NCBI RefSeq assembly: GCF_020509005.1
Contig: NC_063020.1
Coordinates: 806,001 to 870,000, forward strand
Length of the DNA stretch: 64,000 nucleotides
Direction of reading: 5' to 3'
Origin: Fulvia fulva
Taxonomy: Eukaryota; Ascomycota; Dothideomycetes; Mycosphaerellales; Mycosphaerellaceae
Shown: positions 9,641 through 20,402 of the stretch, in pieces
Position numbering within the stretch: position 1 is the stretch's first letter
Layout of the letters: each line of letters opens with the position of its first letter
The notes under the pieces: model-generated
Database searches by the model: none
Seen by the model: the letters and a program-made list of their open reading frames with translations, nothing else
Told to the model about the DNA's origin: nothing
Made by a program: the position numbers and the translations under genes

Positions 9641-10722
9641 ATGAACTGTTCTAGGACAGTCAGCACGAGCACTCTCCTGACCAAGCAGTCCGCTGCTCAG
9701 GTCCTCAAGGCACTCAATGGCTCCACCACGGTAGCATACTCAAGACCAGCCTTCCTCGGCTTACAACAGCAGTGGACGGCTCGAAGCTTCAGCACATCGA
9801 AACCAACGCAATGGAAGGAATTCTTCCCCAAGCCAGACGCACCCAGCATTCGCGAGACGAAGCCGGCGTGGGAGCACCCTGTTTATACCGAAGAACAGAT
9901 GAAGCAAGTCGAGGTAGCCCACAGAGAAGCCAAGACGTTATCTGACAAAGTAGCTGTCGGCTTCGTGCGGACGCTGCGATGGGGTCTGGATATTGCTTCG
10001 GGCTATACCAAGAACTCAGGCGGCATGACTGAGCGCAAGTATATGATCAGGAACATCTTCCTTGAGTCTGTCGCTGGCGTACCTGGTATGGTCGCGGGTA
10101 TGCTGCGGCACTTACGAAGCATGAGGACCATGAAGCGAGACAATGGGTGGATGGAGAGCTTGCTCGAGGAGTCCTATAACGAGCGTATGCATCTGCTCAC
10201 GTTCCTCAAGATGGCGGAGCCGGGCTGGTTCATGAGGTTGGCGGTATTGGTGAGTTCAATCGACGCTGGGGCTGTCTACAATTTGAGCTAACATGTACTC
10301 AGGGAGCTCAGGGCGTCTTCTTCAACGCCTTCTTCGTCTCTTACCTTATCTCCCCCAAAACCTGCCACCGCTTCGTCGGCTACCTCGAAGAAGAAGCAGT
10401 ATTGACCTACACCCGCGAGATTGAGGACATCGACGCCGGCCGTCTGCCTATGTGGTCCAAGATGGAGGCCCCAGACATCGCAGTCAAGTACTGGAACATG
10501 CCCGAAGGCCACCGCACAATGCGCGACCTCCTGCTCTATATCCGTGCAGACGAGTCGAAGCATCGCGAGGTCAACCACACACTGGGCAACCTCGACCAGG
10601 CGAACGACCCCAATCCATATGTCAGCACGTACAAAGATCCCAGCGTGCCGCATCCTGGCAAGGGTCTGGAGCACCAGCGACCTACCGGCTGGGAGCGCGA
10701 AGATGTTATCGGTAAAGCTTGA
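9641..10722 (+). CDS. Mitochondrial alternative oxidase
   Basis: Two exons, 9641-10249 and 10303-10722, with a 53-bp intron (GTGAGT...TACTCAG), give 342 residues. The start is ATG 9641 ([13 protein letters not shown]); the frame is open three codons further but lacks another ATG. The basic, Ser/Thr-rich N-terminus is a mitochondrial presequence. The diiron ligand motifs are all present: [36 protein letters not shown] and [12 protein letters not shown]. The enzyme takes electrons from ubiquinol and reduces oxygen to water at the inner membrane, bypassing complexes III and IV. In fungi it is usually induced by respiratory inhibition. No unusual residue was noticed. Confidence 0.95.
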
Positions 10723-11340
10723 AATCACGACTTGAAACGACCGGGAGGAGCGACATGATTCTGACGAGTATGGACAGGTTCACTTTGATGCTTTGTTTGC
10801 TGTGGCGTTCAAGCGATTTTTTCCCTTTCTGCACGATACTCTACTCTATGAAGGCGCGAAGGGCGCAATGCGAGGTGTTTCCGATGATGGTTGAGCCCGA
10901 GGTAACAGGTTCACTCCGAAGTAGCGAGGCTGCAATTGAGCTACGTTGTACACATGCAACAGAACTCATCATGTCTCAGTCCTCCTCTGGACAAGGTCTT
11001 CTTGCGTATAACCTTCGCCGTTGAAGCTGCCTCCCAGCTCAAAAATCACCCGGCTCAGAACTTTCCAGGCGATGTGGTTTGTACAGCCTCCTTTGGATCG
11101 CGGCCATTGCCACGATCAGTCAGCATAAGCGAGCACCTGACGAGGTACGAGTAATTGTAAGCGTACAGGAGACGTCCTCAGCTTCCCCTACGGCAGTACA
11201 AGAAAGAAGCCTGTGTGATGAAAGAAGACAAAGATCAGATCCTTCGTCCCCAGTCCCGGCGCCCGTTGTGCTCATGTCGTGACAGGCGAACTACACCATA
11301 CTCAGCCAACCCTTAACCACAGCAAAAATATGAGACCTGT
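10723..11340. other. Intergenic, nothing recognised
   Basis: About 600 bases between convergent genes, alternative oxidase (+) and the small membrane protein (-). Only short ORFs without resemblance to any family. Confidence 0.45.
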
Positions 11341-11619
11341 TTACCTCTTCTCGGCTTCACGCGATGTTGCGCGCCCTCGGCGCGAGCCCTGCATCCTGAA
11401 CTCGTAATGCAAGGCCAACCATATGACGGGCATGTTGGACAGGTACCAGATCAACAGGACCGTAATTCCTGGCAGCCAGTCGGTGTATGGAGCGAAGAAC
11501 TGCGTCATGCCTGCGAACCAGCAGAGAGAGCTCAGTGGGAAGTTGATCCAGATAGCGAGACGGGTTGGCCAGGTTTGCAGAGAGGTCAGCCATGTGAATG
11601 GGCCATCTTGCTCCGCCAT
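11341..11619 (-). CDS. Small putative membrane protein
   Basis: 92 residues from ATG 11619 (MAEQDGPFTWLTSLQTWPTRL). Two hydrophobic stretches, WINFPLSSLCWFAGMTQFF and ITVLLIWYLSNMPVIWLALH, are followed by a basic tail (RRGRATSREAEKR). That layout fits a small two-pass membrane protein of the ER or mitochondrion. No family is recognised. The frame is open a little upstream without an ATG. A frame of the HypX-like gene also extends antiparallel near here, but its own stop lies at 11850. Confidence 0.5.
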   Translation of the reverse strand: MAEQDGPFTWLTSLQTWPTRLAIWINFPLSSLCWFAGMTQFFAPYTDWLPGITVLLIWYLSNMPVIWLALHYEFRMQGSRRGRATSREAEKR

Positions 11620-11849
11620 GGTTGAACTTGTGGTCAAATGTCTGCAGTATCATTCGCAGCAAAATGAAGCGAAAAGTCGCTGGCGAGACGAAGCTCCAGA
11701 TGCGGCGTTTTAGTCGAAGCTGAGCCGCTTCATCCGGATCAGCAAGCGCACTTATGCAAGAGCTCCTCGGCCAAATGAGAGGGTAAGATGTAAACGATTC
11801 AAATTGACTACTGTATCCATCGCGCAAACGTAAAGACTCCCAGAGACTA

Positions 11850-14154
11850 CTACATGAACGAAAACCTATCAAACGTCTCAATCGGCGACAACGGCGACTC
11901 TGGCGGCGTAGGAACGTCCTCAAGAGTCGGCTTGTAATAACACGAAAACACCGTCTCAATCTTCCTGTCAAGTCTGATAGAGTCCCGCCTCGCTCTCTCG
12001 TCCCGGTACGCAATAGCCTCGCCAACATCGTTCGCCAGTTTGTTCCGCAAGTCTGCGATGAGCTTTTCTTGCGCGAGTTGCTGGAAACGTTCGACGCTGT
12101 CAAAGTCCTCGGTCTCTTCCTCGTCTTTGCGGGTGTCGTCGAACATTCTGCGGTGAATCGCAAAGCGGAGCGGAGTCTTGGTGGACTTGACCTTACGAAC
12201 AAAGTCGAAGCGACGGCTGTGGTAGCGAGCTGAGCGAGCGCTCCAGAAGTCGAGCGACATCTCCCCGAGCTCGTTTGCTCGGGCGCGGGCTAGTGCTGCT
12301 GGGGAGAGGTCTATGTTCTTCTTCCACATGCCGCGCGTGAAGATACCTGGTTTGAGGAGGTAGTCGATGTGGGTTTTGATGTAGTCTTCGAGCATTGTGC
12401 CGGTGCCTGGGAAGACGTAGTCGACGAGGCCGATGGATTGGGCTTGGAGTGGGCTGAGGGGGGTCATGGAGGTTAGGATCTTGGTTGCGTTGATTTTGCC
12501 GCAGCGGCCGTAGTAGGATAGGGTGTGGTACTCGGAGCCGTAGAGGCCTACGGCGCGATAGGCTGGGTTGAGGACTACGCTTGAGCCAGCGACGACGATG
12601 TCACAGGCTGTTGCGAGTGCGACGCCGCCAGCTGCGGCGTTGCCTCTGATGGCTGCGACGGTGACGATGCTTCGAGAGGGAAAGTCGTGCAGGAGGTAGT
12701 GCACCGCATCGTCAATGCGATTGATGTTGAGCCAAGACTCCATGGCCGGATCCTGAGCAGCTTCGATAACGTTGAGAGCGATGCCATTGCTGAAGTACGA
12801 GCCACCCATCAGGACGACAGCCTGTACCGAACTCTGTTCAGTCGACTCGGCCACGATGAAGTCCATGGCGTCGATGAGGTGAGAGCACTGCTCAGTCGAC
12901 ATGGCGCCATTGTAGAAGTCAAAGTACAAATAGGCAGTCTTGTTGAGCTTGTCATCAACAGACCACTCCACCCAGACTTCCTGGAATGTTCTTGCGGCGG
13001 AGAGCTTCCAGTCCATAGCAAGTGGCCAGTGCAGTGCAGTAATATCCTGAGCAGTAATGAGGCCAAGGTCCAGCAAGCCAAAGGTGGCCGACACCTTAGG
13101 CCACAAAGCTTTGTCGGCTTTGGCCTTCAGACGGCGGACGTGAGTAATCCAGACTCCTTTCCCATCACTGGTCGATAAGCAAACCGCTTCGTTGCGGAAA
13201 CCCAGAATGGGCAAAGGCATCTTGCCAATCGTAGTTGGAAGACGGCCGTCAGCATTGTCGTCAAGCACACCGCCGTAAACGTAGAGGTTGATGCCGAAGA
13301 CCTTGGTCAGCACACCAGGCTGGGAGTCTCCGCTGCGGATGCATCGAGAGATCTGCTGCGCAGTGTGCCGGGTAACGTCGAATTGCCTGTGAGCAGCTTT
13401 GAGCAGCGGACGGTGGTGAAGCTTGCCACCTTGGAATGGTCTGTTGCTGGTGACAGATAGACGGCTATAGTCTGCTTCGGCTTTCAAAGTAGGAGCGAAG
13501 TGTTGCGAGTGAGATGGACCGTTCTTGGGCTGGATACTGCCGACGGCTTGAATGCGTGAGATGGCTGCGAGTGTAGCAGTGACTGCCGACTGCGTGATGG
13601 GTCCTCGATAGAGTTCCGACTTGGTGAGCCCGGCTTGATCAATGTCAAGCTCGAACTGTTCGAACGCCCAGACCGGACCCGCGTCGAACTGCTCGATAGC
13701 CTGTAGGACGGTGATACCCCAGTGAGTGCGTCCTGGCGAGCAAGAAGTTTCCATGTCGAGCTTCCTCAGTAGCTCCTCTGGGTCATCCGTGGCTCCATCA
13801 TCTCCCATAAGTACCCAGTCAAGAGCACTCGGTCCTGCATCACCAGGTGGTCCTGTAAACCCAACGATTAGAACTTCTCTCTCTGTCTCAGAATGTCTCA
13901 GGGGAATGGGGTTCTAGTCGGGGCAAAATACCAGGATGTATGATCAACGTCAAGTATTCCTCGTAGATCTCCTTTGGAACCAGAGTCGTCAAGAAGGGAC
14001 AGATGATGAGATCTGGGCCGAAGAGAGCGACAGCAGTGACCATGAGCTCGTCAAATAATGCGAACTCGATGCTGACATCGTGGGTGCGGGAGAGCGCCAA
14101 GTACAGGCGCTGTGAGAGCGAGTTGTGTGCAGTACAGAGGAAGAGGATCTTCAT
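11850..14154 (-). CDS. HypX/HoxX-like formyltransferase-enoyl-CoA hydratase fusion
   Basis: Exon 1 is 14154-13932 and exon 2 is 13852-11850, with a 79-bp intron (GTATTT...TTTACAG, phase 1). The spliced frame gives 741 residues. The N-terminal ~90 residues form a formyl-tetrahydrofolate transferase-like Rossmann domain, starting MKILFLCTAHNSLSQRLYL, with the motif IIHPG joined by splicing to PPGDAGPSALDW. An enoyl-CoA hydratase/isomerase domain follows at about 374-565 (VVLMGGSYFSNGIALN, then AAIRGNAAAGGVALATACD, the oxyanion-hole loop). A C-terminal extension of ~175 residues, rich in Arg and acidic residues, ends TPPESPLSPIETFDRFSFM. This domain order is that of bacterial HypX/HoxX, which makes CO from formyl-THF for [NiFe]-hydrogenase. 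The fungal role is unknown. Confidence 0.85.
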
Positions 14155-14230
14155 CTTGGAGGTGTGTTGTTCTGAACAATGTGTGTGTCGTAGAAGAGGA
14201 GGGATTGCACAGCAGAGGTGATCCAGAGCG

Positions 14231-14241
14231 CGTATTTATAT
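14231..14241 (-). promoter_or_regulatory. Possible TATA box of the HypX-like gene
   Basis: On the minus strand the sequence reads ATATAAATACG, about 80 bases upstream of the ATG at 14154, a common position for a fungal TATA element. Confidence 0.4.
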
Positions 14242-15876
14242 GCCGTCAGGGGCGCTCTCGTGTTGTGTCACTGAGCAAGCTTATGAACGTCGATAAGCTG
14301 CTATTGCCGGCGTAGTGGATTAGCACACGCTGCTCTTCAGCTGGCTGCCTCGTGCTGTGTGATTGTACTAGCGGTCGATTGTGCAGGATACATCTGAACG
14401 GCACCTGGGTCAACACAGGCGAGCAGTGTCGTCGAATAGCGAAATCCGACGTCGACGCCTCGTTATAGCGTGAACCGCTCATGACAGATGTATCTACCGG
14501 GTAACGATCCGCGGGACTGAGAGAGGCGCAGCGTCGCTAGAGTGGCTTCGTAAAGCTGCTCGAGGACATACGCTAGAAGGTCGATGCTTCGTTTCCACCT
14601 GCAGTTCCTCGTGGTGGCCAACATGGTAGTGGCCCGGCAGTCTGGTATGCAGGACCAGACATACGAACGCAAGAGGCAATGGTTTGCCCTGGGTGACGCA
14701 GAGGCTGCAGCTCTAGTGTGGGAAGGTGAGGTTGAACAGAAGCTTTACTGGCATGATCGTGATGCTGGTCGGGCTGTTCGGCTCCAAACGCTCGGCGCAG
14801 ACTGGCGTAAGGTGGCCTGCCAGTAGGATGCGAGTTGCTTCATCCGACACAGATGCCCACGTGGCGAGAGTGTCTGCGCGTCGACTCTGCGAATCAGCAT
14901 TGATAGCGAGTCCCGAGAAGGAGGAACGCATCGCATATTGAACGAGGTGTGTATGGTGGAGTTCCTTGGGATCTACTGGGGCCAATGGTAGGCTTGCATT
15001 AACTCACCAAGTCGTCCTGCAAGTCAAAACAATGCTCCGGAAGGGAGTGTGGCAATGCAGACAGACCTGCCCTCACTGCAGAGTTCAAGCCGGCGTGCCA
15101 GCACGTGGCACTTTAGCCGTACGCAACTTTGACTTCCGGCAGCTTGTGCGTGTAGCTGGCAAGCCATGCGGCTACTCTTGACTCTGCCGGAGAGAACAGC
15201 GTAAGCCTGTATCTAAGAGTCGAAGGTGTATCGGATCACTTGGAACTGTTCCCACGTGGGCACAGATCCTCGCTCGGGTGGATTGTCATGCTCGAACGAG
15301 TCCGACATTCTGCTGCGACAGTACAATGATCATGTCTCTCCGTTGTCAGGATCGCGTGTGAAATTTGGTCGATTGCAGAGGCCGTAGGTGATAGGTACCG
15401 CCAGAGCGTGACTTTCAAGCAATCTGATAGTCGTGCGGTTGATCGACGATACCCGTGCGTGGGGTGGTCGGCCGCTGCGAACATTATGCTACCTGCAGAT
15501 CGAGGTTGGATCGACTTGACAGTACTGTAGGGTACGGGCGGAGCGCCGATCTAGCCAAGGCCGAGCTCTCAGTAAGGCAAATGCAGTCGTGAATCATCTG
15601 CTGCTGTGCGACCTCACGTCCCAATCACGACGTTCATCGGGCCTGGCAATGTTGCTACGAAGAACATTCGCGTTCGAGTCCTGCTGTGCAACAGAAGCTG
15701 GTTGACCAATCCTCGGAAGGAGCCACATCATATTTGTAAGGACGATCTCCACTGGCTCCAGTAGGCCGTGATGAGCTGGTCATGACAGCGGCCGCTTCAA
15801 GGGCATTCCTTGTACGATCTCACTCTATCGCGACTACGTGTACTGAAGGGATCGCACTTAAGCAAGTGACATCCCG
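14242..15876. other. Intergenic, nothing recognised
   Basis: About 1.6 kb with only short overlapping ORFs on both strands. The best of them (minus 14985-14713, 90 codons, and plus 14584-14826, 80 codons) overlap each other and have no family resemblance. Confidence 0.45.
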
Positions 15877-18309
15877 CTAAAGATCCCACCATCGCTCGTG
15901 TAAATCTCTCAGATCGTTCTCACCGGCAAGCTTGAGATACGGTGTCATATCGCTGTTTGGGTCCTGTTCCTTCGCTGTCTGCCCATTTCCGAAATACGCG
16001 AACATATTTTCGGGCCGATCATACGTGTATTCTGCAATTCTCAATCAGCAGAGCCGCGTGTCATGAGAGCATGGCGAGAGACGTACGGAAGTCTTCCCAC
16101 CGCGGTTCGCGTCTGACGTGATTGATGTGCGCACCACTTCCAGGCCAATGACCATGGATGCGTGCTCCGGGACGTCCACCATTCGACCAGGATGAGCAGT
16201 TCAACGAGACATTCATACGAGGGAAGAACGCGTCGGCATAGGCTACGAAGTCATCGGTGGCAGACTTCAGCGGCGTTATTGTTCGTATGCGCTGCGATGA
16301 CATCTTGCGCAGCATTTTCGCCACATAAGTGACTTGCGTCTCCACTGCATGAGGCACAGTTCCTGACGGGCCGGCTGGGTTGGGTCCTGAATATCATCGT
16401 CAGCCAACAAGCCCATTGTTAGATCCACCTGTGGGAAGTCGTCCTTACCGAGCAAATACGCGAGATTGTAGAACCCTGGAAGTCACATCCAGATTAGCTC
16501 AACTTCGCCGATCCGTGTACGCTGTCGCCTTTCTCACCCGGTGTGCTTATTCCAAGATACGAATAGGGCCATCCGAACTTGCCATCCGGTCGCCAGTCTC
16601 GTGATAGATCGAGATCTCCTGAAGTGATAGGGAAGGGTGGCGCGTAGTTTACATTGGCTCCTGTCGAACATATCACCGCATCCACTGGGCGATGCACTCC
16701 GTCCACCGTTACAATGCCATCAGCAGTAAATCTGTAACATAGGTCAGCAATGCGAACTATAACCTGACGTCGAGTGTTCATTTCGCATACCGCTCGATCG
16801 GTGTTTGAATCAAGGAAAGATTATCTGCTGTCAAGGCTTCGAGATAGCCGGGTCCTGGGGTCAGTCTACGGCAATGCGGAGGGAAGTCGGGCACCAAATC
16901 ATTCAGCAATTCTGGCTTGCCTGTCAGGCGCTTCCTCATCAGCTCGATAAAATTTTGCGTGGCCTCCTTGCTTGCTTGGGATTCTATCAACTGTCCATCG
17001 AAGCCGCGAAAGAAGTTATTTTCGAGCTCCTTACGAAATTTCAAGTACGTTTGCGGGTCCTTGAATGCCTCACGCTGTTCATCCGGGATGGCGATGGGCG
17101 TCTGTTGCCGGTCCTGCGCCGCTGGGTTGAAGCTGATGTGAGTTGTCAGTCACACGAGGTTGCCTCGCCATCGCAAAGGGGAATACATACGAGCCGGCTA
17201 TCCATGTTCTATTTCTCGCGTAATGGTCAACATGCGATGCTAGCTTCTGCAGCTCTGCGGTGACCTGTATACCGCTTGCCCCGTTGCCAATCGTAGCGAT
17301 GCGTTTACCAACAGGATCAAATGCCGGGTCCCAGTTCGAGGAGTGACGCAGATGACCTTGGTACTCGTTAATCCCAGGATAGTCGGGGAGCTTCCACTCG
17401 TTGAAATGTCCGATGGCTGTCAGCACGAAGTCGTAATGCTCAGCACTTCTGGTGTTGGCACCGAGATCCTCGATCTCGATCCTCCACTGTGCACGGTGGT
17501 CATCCCAGTGAGCGCCGAGGACCTTCGATTGGAAGCGAGTGTTCTTGTAAAGATCGTATTTTTTGGCGACGGACTGCCAATAAACCAGGATCTCATGACC
17601 CTGGGCGTATTCCTCACCTAAGCAGAGGCATTAGCCACACTCAGACACCACGTGGCAATGCCTTAGCAACTGTCACTGAGCTGGGGATGCCGCGATGTCT
17701 TCCTGCCATTCGGATTCACTCACTCCATTGCGTATTGGGCGAGAAGGTCGATTGATAGACATGTGCTGGAATGTCGCATCTACTCTTCATCAGTACCGAC
17801 CGACCATCTCCGTTGCTTTTACAACCCACCTCACTCCAGGGTATCGATTTTCATACCAGCTATCAAAAAAAAAGCAGAAGGTCAGCTAGCTGGATCGGGA
17901 AGTAGGCAGCGACGGTCACATGAAATGAAGCAAATGATACTTACGTCCCTCCAAAGTCAGCGTTCTTTTCAAGCACTGTGAGATCAATTCCAGGCACCTT
18001 CTCACGCAACAGAATTCCAGCCGTGATTCCTGCTAGGCCACCGCCGATCACCGCGACCTAGTGAAAATCAGCAGTGGTAGCTTGTGTTTACTCGAGGGGT
18101 TGTATCACCTTGAGGGTCTTGACCTCATCGATAGGATGCTCTGACACTTTGAACTCTGTAGGATGCGGGTATACCCATCTTGGCTGGTACGTCTTGGTAT
18201 CATCGATGGGTGGTTGCGAGACGTCGTCCACAACTTCGATGATGGTGCTGGTCTTGAGGGATGTGTGGTTGTTACCTTTCAGGTGTACATCTTCGTCGAT
18301 TGACCCCAT
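15877..18309 (-). CDS. Baeyer-Villiger / flavin-containing monooxygenase
   Basis: Ten exons: 18309-18109, 18057-17945, 17859-17830, 17779-17724, 17617-17191, 17132-16791, 16731-16538, 16475-16449, 16386-16087 and 16031-15877. Nine GT-AG introns of 50-106 bp separate them. Together they close in frame at 614 residues. Motifs in order: FAD-binding VIGGGLAGITAG, the Baeyer-Villiger fingerprint YQGHLRHSSNW (FxGxxxHxxxW), NADPH-binding IGNGASGIQV, then ICSTGANVNY. Such enzymes use NADPH and O2 to insert oxygen next to a ketone, or oxidise heteroatoms. Fungal members act in steroid and ketone breakdown and in secondary-metabolite tailoring. It shares a 532-bp upstream region with a divergent MDR reductase. 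The substrate is unknown. Confidence 0.88.
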
Positions 18310-18841
18310 TGTGGGTGATGTTGACAAGATCTAACAGTTGGCGTTGCCTGTGTCGGGAAGATCGAAAGTTGAAGCTCCTTTCAGACGCGGGATGCAACCT
18401 TTGCAGCAGCAGACAGAGAGGTATCACACGCTATTCAGACTGCCGACCATTTAGCCTTGGCGTAGTCAAGGTGCCATTGAGTGTCGTGATTTGGACATGG
18501 ATGTCGATATCGATGGCGCCATAGATAGCTTGTGAGCTTTGCAACATGGCTCCGGAAGCTTGTCCGCTTATACCACGCTATTATTCCCAACACCGACGAA
18601 CCGGTCACTCATGATAGTGGATACAATCGACTGCTCCAAACATGCCTGTCTGTAAGTCTGAAAGGCCCGTCACCGGTGCCTACGTCGAGTGGACGGTGCC
18701 CTGTGATAACTTAGCGATCTCATAAAGCGAAGCACTTTGTTGGCCCGGCTTCCTAGCATCATCACTTCCAATGCAGGCATTTCTGCAAGAATCGAGGGAA
18801 GAGACGATCTGAAGTTTTAAGTCGCTGCATTGGATGCTGCC
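18310..18841. promoter_or_regulatory. Shared divergent promoter, BVMO / MDR reductase
   Basis: 532 bases separate the start codons of two genes pointing away from each other, and no ORF of interest lies between. Divergent redox genes with a common upstream region are often co-regulated in fungi. No specific operator was identified by eye. Confidence 0.4.
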
Positions 18842-20182
18842 ATGAGTGTGGAAGTCCAGCGCTTGCCGCTGACAAGTGCATTCTACGATCTGGACGATGC
18901 GCTGCAAAAGGACATCGACTGGGGCACGGCCACGCCGATATCTCACGACGAGCACATTGAGTCCGACTTCAGCTCTGCTGCCTACAAACGAGGGACCAAG
19001 AGACCTGCAGTAGTCGACGTGATACCCTCACATCAGAAGGCGCTGTTGCTGCATGAGTTGCGGCAACCTTTCGTCAAGCAGGACCACGCAGTGCCGCAGA
19101 TCAACGGCCCAGAGGAAATTCTGATCGAGGTCCAGGCCATCGGGCTCAATCCAATAGACTGGAAATCTGTCGACTATGGGTTCGGGATCCCGGTGCTGCC
19201 GTATGTCTCGGGCCGTGATTTTGCAGGTGTCGTTGTGAAGGCGCCCTTATCGAAAAGCCATATACAGGAAGGCGACACGATACTTTGTCCTTCAACAGAT
19301 TATCGGGACTTGAGGAAAGCGGCATACCAGGAATATGCGATTGCGAGCCACAGCACTGTGTGTCGGCTGCCTCGACATGTCTCGACATCGCAGGGTGCTG
19401 CCATCGGCGTGGCATATGTTGCAGCAGCTCTGGCAATGGGCGTCTGTCTAGGGTTACCAATGCCAGCGCTCGGATCGAATACTGGACCCGATATACTTGA
19501 CATAGTCCGAAGCACGCCGCTCGGTAGCCTTCCAGCAGACACAGTTGCAGAATGTATAGCCATCAAGGCATCCGAGAGGCCGAAGGCAGGTGACTGGATT
19601 GTGATTTGGGGCGGGTCCTCAACGAGCGCACTGTTCCTGTCCCAAATTGCCAAGCTAGCCGGACTGAGAGTCATCTTAGTTGTTGATGTGGCGAAACATG
19701 GAGCGTGGTTGATCGATACCAGCGGTTGCGTCTGTATCGATAGTCATGATGCCGAAAGAGCTGTCCATGTGATATGCGGAATCGCGGGCTCCGATCTGCG
19801 GTTCGGCGTTGATACTGTCGGCAAAGAGACTTCAGAGCACCTCGCGCAATGCCTGGCACACGACACCAAAGACGGGAGTACCAAAGCGCACCTGGTCGGG
19901 TTGGCTGCGTTGCCGAAGCAGAGAAAAGATGGCATCGTGTACCACTCTGTGCCCGTCAAACTGTTTCACGAGGTTCCAAGGGTCGGATCCTCGCTAATGT
20001 CCTGGTTGGAGGAAGCGCTGGAATCAAGAGCCATCTCGTTGCCGCGAATTGAGGAGGCGCCTGGTGGCCTTGAGGGCATCAATGCAGCTCTGGATAGAAT
20101 GCGGCAAGGTCATGTCTCAGGAAAGAGGCTTGTGGTGCCATTGCCATGGAGGGCGGATACCATTTCGATATACCCGTGTTGA
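18842..20182 (+). CDS. MDR-family zinc-type alcohol dehydrogenase / enoyl reductase
   Basis: 446 residues, intronless, from ATG 18842. After a ~60-residue N-terminal extension comes the GroES-like fold (ALLLHELRQPF..., EEILIEVQAIGLNPIDWKSVDYG, LPYVSGRDFAGVVV), then the nucleotide-binding part (DWIVIWGGSSTSALFLSQIAKLAG) and a C-terminal segment ending in SGKRLVVPLP. The pattern NPIDWK with SGRDFAG is that of fungal NADPH quinone/enoyl reductases, which include the trans-acting enoyl reductases of polyketide pathways. No catalytic zinc Cys/His set is evident, so a zinc-independent reductase is more likely. It diverges from the BVMO and is followed by an NtaA-type monooxygenase, which suggests a joint oxidative pathway. 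The substrate is unknown. Confidence 0.85.
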   Translation: MSVEVQRLPLTSAFYDLDDALQKDIDWGTATPISHDEHIESDFSSAAYKRGTKRPAVVDVIPSHQKALLLHELRQPFVKQDHAVPQINGPEEILIEVQAIGLNPIDWKSVDYGFGIPVLPYVSGRDFAGVVVKAPLSKSHIQEGDTILCPSTDYRDLRKAAYQEYAIASHSTVCRLPRHVSTSQGAAIGVAYVAAALAMGVCLGLPMPALGSNTGPDILDIVRSTPLGSLPADTVAECIAIKASERPKAGDWIVIWGGSSTSALFLSQIAKLAGLRVILVVDVAKHGAWLIDTSGCVCIDSHDAERAVHVICGIAGSDLRFGVDTVGKETSEHLAQCLAHDTKDGSTKAHLVGLAALPKQRKDGIVYHSVPVKLFHEVPRVGSSLMSWLEEALESRAISLPRIEEAPGGLEGINAALDRMRQGHVSGKRLVVPLPWRADTISIYPC

Positions 20183-20402
20183 AGCGAGCGTAGTCGTCAT
20201 CTATTCATATATCAAATGATACGTGCCACACTTCGGACGTAAAGGGGTGGAGTACATGTAGGTTTGTTGATGTTGGTGTCACGCGTTGAGGAAGACGTGG
20301 AAAGAGATCTCTTGGAGCACTAAGTAGAAGGGCGCTGTTCAAGACCTGCCATTCTGGATTATATCCGCCCTTGATCCTACATCAAACAAATGAACGTCAA
20401 CG

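Noticed and set aside
11357..12202. 281-codon minus-strand ORF in another frame
   Set aside because: It overlaps the C-terminal extension of the HypX-like gene in a different frame and has no domain.
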